Shown one piece after another: positions 5,264-7,843 of a stretch of DNA of 7,843 bases (its first letter is position 1; every line of letters starts with the position of its first letter). A program made the translations under genes and the position numbers. The stretch comes from DATLBY01 sp035526665 (GTDB lineage: Bacteria > Acidobacteriota > Terriglobia > Bryobacterales > Bryobacteraceae): positions 1 to 7,843 of the forward strand of contig DATLBY010000073.1 in NCBI GenBank assembly GCA_035526665.1, written 5' to 3'. Under the pieces are notes generated by a model. It was given only the letters and a program-made list of their open reading frames with translations, was not told the DNA's origin and did no database searches.

Positions 5264-7229
5264 TCGCGGGATCGTGCTGGCATATCTCGCGCTCGCCTCA
5301 CTGGCAGCGCTTTCTCCTGCGGCGGCGCAAGAGCGGAAGAACAGAATCGACGTAGAACATTACACAATCGAAGCTGAGATCGACCCTCGGACGCAGACAC
5401 TGACCGCGACTGTCCAGGTGCGGTTTATTCCGCTGGAGGATAACACCTCCACAGTGTCCTTCGAATTGAACAATGCCCTAAATGTCTCGCGCATCGTGGA
5501 TGCCGGTGGACGGCAGATCCCGGCCTCCCGCTCCCAGCAGGATTTCTCGGTTCGTTTAAATTTTCCGGAGCCTCTGCCCAAGGGCAAGCCGACCACCCTG
5601 ACGTTTTCCTACGACGGCAAGCTGACCGGCAACGAAGAGTCGCCGGTTTATGGGATAAAATTCGCAGCGATCAAGAGCGACAACTCGTTTCTGCTATATC
5701 CGGCGCGCTGGTTTCCGGTGAACGATTATACGGCCGACCGCTACACGGCGGACATGAGGATTGTTGTGCCTGCCGCCTATAAAGTGATTGCAAGCGGAAC
5801 GGAGGATAAGCCGGACCGGGCCGCGGGCGACAAGATATCTTACCGGTTTCGATTTAATCAGTCTTCTTTCCCCGGCAGCATTGCGGTCCTGCAAGGGGAA
5901 GCGGTGCGTGCGTCCTCGCAAGGGGTAACCACGCTGCTGTATTTCCACGAGCAGAAGGAAATGGCGAATGCCTACGGGGAAGAGATCGGAAAGATTATGT
6001 CCTACCTCACCAGCGTCTTCGGCCTGCCGCCGCAGGCTTCGCTGACTGTGGTCGAGACGGATTCCGGTACGCCCAACGGCTACTCGGCTCCCGGCATCCT
6101 GTTTCTCTCGCCGCGCGCCATCGGCAAACAAGTGAATCCGCGGCTGCTGGCGAATCAGGTGGCACGGCAGTGGTGGGGCTCCCTGGTGTCTCCAGCAACG
6201 CGGAATCATCTTTGGATTCAGAATGGCGCAGCCCGCTACTCCGAGTTCCTGTACCTGGAGCATGTCAATGGGGCGGCCGCACTCGATGCAGAGGTGCGGG
6301 ACGCCTACATAGAAGCCTTAACGGTGGATAACGTTCCTTTGATTCAGTCCGCGCGTTTGGAGGATTATTCGCCGGAATATTGGGCCGCTACCTCCGGGAA
6401 GGGCGCCGCCGTGTATCACATGCTGCGCGGCGTGATGGGAGACGACAAATTCGGCCAGCTCCTGAAGACCATCACGGACAAGTACGCCTGGAAATCGATC
6501 ACAACGGAAAACTTCCGCAAACTGGCGGACGAAGTGGCCGGGCAGAACCTGCAGTTCTTTTTCATCCAGTGGATTGAATCGAGCGGAGCACCCGAGTTCA
6601 AACTGGACTACACGGTGTTTCGCACGCAGAAGGGGTTCCGGGTGATGGGTAAAATCGCTCAGGATCTGGATACCTTCCGTATGCCGGTAGAATTGAAAAT
6701 CGAAACCGAAGGTAACCCAGAAGACAAGCGCGTGGAAGTGGTGGGAACATCTTCCGAGTTCATGGTGGACACCTTCGGAAAACCCAAAAAAGTGGTTCTC
6801 GACCCCGCCAACCGCGTGCTTCGCTTCAGCAATCCCATCCGCGTCGCCGTGGCGATCCGGAAAGGCGAGCAGTTCGCCGAAGTAGGCGAGTTTACCGAGG
6901 CCTTGAAGGAGTACCAGAAGGCCCTGGATGTTAGCCGCAACAGCTCACTAGCGCACTACCGTGTGGCCGAGGTGTTCATGCTGCAGAATAACTACCAGTC
7001 GGCCGCCAATGAGTTTCGGGAAGCTTTGAACGGCGATCTGCAACCGCAATGGACCGAGGTGTGGTCGCACATCAACCTAGGTAAGATTTTCGATATTACC
7101 GGACAACGCGAGCGCGCGGTGAACGAATACCAGTTGGCTGCGCGAACTAAGGACAATTCGCAGAACGCTCAGGAAGAGGCCGCCAAATATCTGAAGCAGC
7201 CTTACGAGCGCAAGAAGATCGAGAACTAG
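5253..7229 (+). CDS. Secreted M1-aminopeptidase-like protein with dead active site and C-terminal TPR repeats
   Basis: This 658-residue exported protein has the M1 (gluzincin) aminopeptidase architecture but probably no peptidase activity. A signal peptide covers about residues 1-25, with likely cleavage at AAA|QE. An N-terminal beta domain (about 30-215) includes the M1-like WFPVNDYTADRYTADM. The catalytic-like domain (about 225-445) keeps QWWG, KGAAVYHMLRGVMGDDKF and similar scaffold motifs. The zinc motif HExxH is NQVAR (301-305), the third zinc ligand Glu is N324 exactly 19 residues after R305, the GAMEN segment is NGYSA (275-279), and the usual YEKGA tyrosine is S381. A beta domain (about 446-530) follows. 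About three TPR-like helical repeats (about 536-635) replace the long helical tail of PepN-type enzymes. It overlaps lpxB by 11 bp with its own Shine-Dalgarno site. It may be a periplasmic binding or scaffold protein; that role is inferred. The frame is intact, so it is not a decayed pseudogene. Confidence 0.88.
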   Translation: MVCNRGIVLAYLALASLAALSPAAAQERKNRIDVEHYTIEAEIDPRTQTLTATVQVRFIPLEDNTSTVSFELNNALNVSRIVDAGGRQIPASRSQQDFSVRLNFPEPLPKGKPTTLTFSYDGKLTGNEESPVYGIKFAAIKSDNSFLLYPARWFPVNDYTADRYTADMRIVVPAAYKVIASGTEDKPDRAAGDKISYRFRFNQSSFPGSIAVLQGEAVRASSQGVTTLLYFHEQKEMANAYGEEIGKIMSYLTSVFGLPPQASLTVVETDSGTPNGYSAPGILFLSPRAIGKQVNPRLLANQVARQWWGSLVSPATRNHLWIQNGAARYSEFLYLEHVNGAAALDAEVRDAYIEALTVDNVPLIQSARLEDYSPEYWAATSGKGAAVYHMLRGVMGDDKFGQLLKTITDKYAWKSITTENFRKLADEVAGQNLQFFFIQWIESSGAPEFKLDYTVFRTQKGFRVMGKIAQDLDTFRMPVELKIETEGNPEDKRVEVVGTSSEFMVDTFGKPKKVVLDPANRVLRFSNPIRVAVAIRKGEQFAEVGEFTEALKEYQKALDVSRNSSLAHYRVAEVFMLQNNYQSAANEFREALNGDLQPQWTEVWSHINLGKIFDITGQRERAVNEYQLAARTKDNSQNAQEEAAKYLKQPYERKKIEN

Positions 7230-7843
7230 TGGCCTTCCGCCTCTAAAAATCGCTCGGCCTCGATGGCGGCCATGCAGCCGGCGCCGGATGCGGTAATGGC
7301 CTGGCGATAGGTCCGATCCTGGACATCTCCGGCATGAAAGACGCCCGCTACATTCGTCCGGGCTCCCCCATGGGAAACGATATAGCCATCGGAATCCAGG
7401 TCGATTTTTCCCATAAAGGGCTTGGTGTTCGGGATGTGCCCAATCGCTACAAAGAAGCCGTCGACATCACGATCATAGGACTGGCCGGTCTCCAGATTTA
7501 GCAGGCGGACCCCAGTGACGGTGTGCTGGCTCACGTCGTAGACCTCTTCCACGACTCGATTCGGAAGCCATACAATTTTGGGATTGGCGCGGGCGCGATC
7601 GAGCATGATTTTCGAGGCTCGAAAATTGCCTGAGCGGTGCACAATGGCGACTTCCGAGCCGAAGCGCGTGAGGAAGTTGGCCTCTTCCATGGCGGAATCG
7701 CCGCCGCCGATCACCATGATTTTCTTATCCCGGTAGAAGAATCCATCGCAGGTCGCGCAGGAGCTGACGCCATGACCGATCAGCTTCTGCTCGGAGGGAA
7801 GATTCAACCAGCGCGCTGATGCGCCGGAGGCGATGATCACAGT
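7226..7843 (-). CDS. trxB: Thioredoxin reductase TrxB (partial, N-terminus off the right edge)
   Basis: TrxB is a cytoplasmic flavoenzyme that passes electrons from NADPH to thioredoxin. The visible 205 codons are the C-terminal two thirds of a protein usually about 310-330 residues long, with the start outside the window. The first visible residues TMIIASGA belong to the FAD domain. The redox-active CATC follows in SSCATCDGFFY. Next come the NADPH-binding GGGDSAMEEA and then HRSGNFRAS, which corresponds to HRRxxxR with the second Arg replaced by Ser. GHIPNT and GVFHAGDVQDRTYRQAITASGAGCMAA complete the FAD-binding end. The TAG stop (7228-7226) overlaps the TAG of the convergent M1-like gene, leaving no room for a separate terminator. 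Assignment to the family is firm. Confidence 0.95.
   Translation of the reverse strand, partial: TVIIASGASARWLNLPSEQKLIGHGVSSCATCDGFFYRDKKIMVIGGGDSAMEEANFLTRFGSEVAIVHRSGNFRASKIMLDRARANPKIVWLPNRVVEEVYDVSQHTVTGVRLLNLETGQSYDRDVDGFFVAIGHIPNTKPFMGKIDLDSDGYIVSHGGARTNVAGVFHAGDVQDRTYRQAITASGAGCMAAIEAERFLEAEGH

Noticed and set aside
6153..6224. Sequencing error or frameshift as the cause of the missing HExxH in the M1-like gene
   Set aside because: The frame is continuous on both sides and flanking scaffold residues are correct. The substitutions affect separate codons at correct spacing (N301, Q302, R305, N324), with matching losses at S278 and S381, so point replacement is the simpler reading.
5694..6263. 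Minus-strand open frame of 189 codons inside the M1-like gene
   Set aside because: It is antisense to a continuous 658-codon protein with recognisable motifs, and its translation is Arg-rich without domain features.

Overview
The window is a gene-dense stretch of a Gram-negative bacterial chromosome. It holds lipid A biosynthesis genes (lpxB and a GnnA-like oxidoreductase), protein-coding almost throughout, with moderate-to-high GC, frequent GTG starts and few Shine-Dalgarno sites. The mix of a GnnA-like Gfo/Idh/MocA enzyme, lpxB, a TPR-tailed M1-like protein and an orphan MrfA-type helicase suggests Acidobacteriota. That assignment is inferred from protein style, not from a marker gene.

Layout: (1) 1-753, minus strand, the N-terminal 251 codons of a GnnA-like Gfo/Idh/MocA oxidoreductase that runs off the left edge. 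(2) 772-3150, plus strand, a complete MrfA/YprA-type DEAD/DEAH helicase with a C-terminal four-cysteine DUF1998 region; its start codon is only 18 bp from that of the oxidoreductase, back to back. (3) 3174-3944, minus strand, an unrecognised soluble 256-residue protein, convergent with the helicase. (4) 4103-5263, plus strand, lpxB. (5) 5253-7229, plus strand, overlapping lpxB by 11 bp: a secreted M1-aminopeptidase-like protein with a TPR tail in which every catalytic and zinc-binding position I can align is replaced. (6) 7226-7843, minus strand, the C-terminal part of thioredoxin reductase trxB, whose stop codon is interleaved with that of the M1-like gene in one CTAG.

The window reads as two envelope-related units (the GnnA-like gene running left; lpxB plus the pseudopeptidase running right) separated by a DNA-repair helicase and an unknown gene. 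trxB is a housekeeping redox gene of a separate unit. The most notable observations are the catalytically dead M1/TPR protein coupled to lpxB, and a recurring extended -10-like motif (TGCTAnnnT) just upstream of three start codons that lack Shine-Dalgarno sites. One copy of this motif overlaps a possible -10 on the opposite strand, which suggests leaderless or near-leaderless divergent transcription. I saw no RNA genes, CRISPR arrays, insertion sequences or long repeats, and no stretch over 300 bp lacks a gene.
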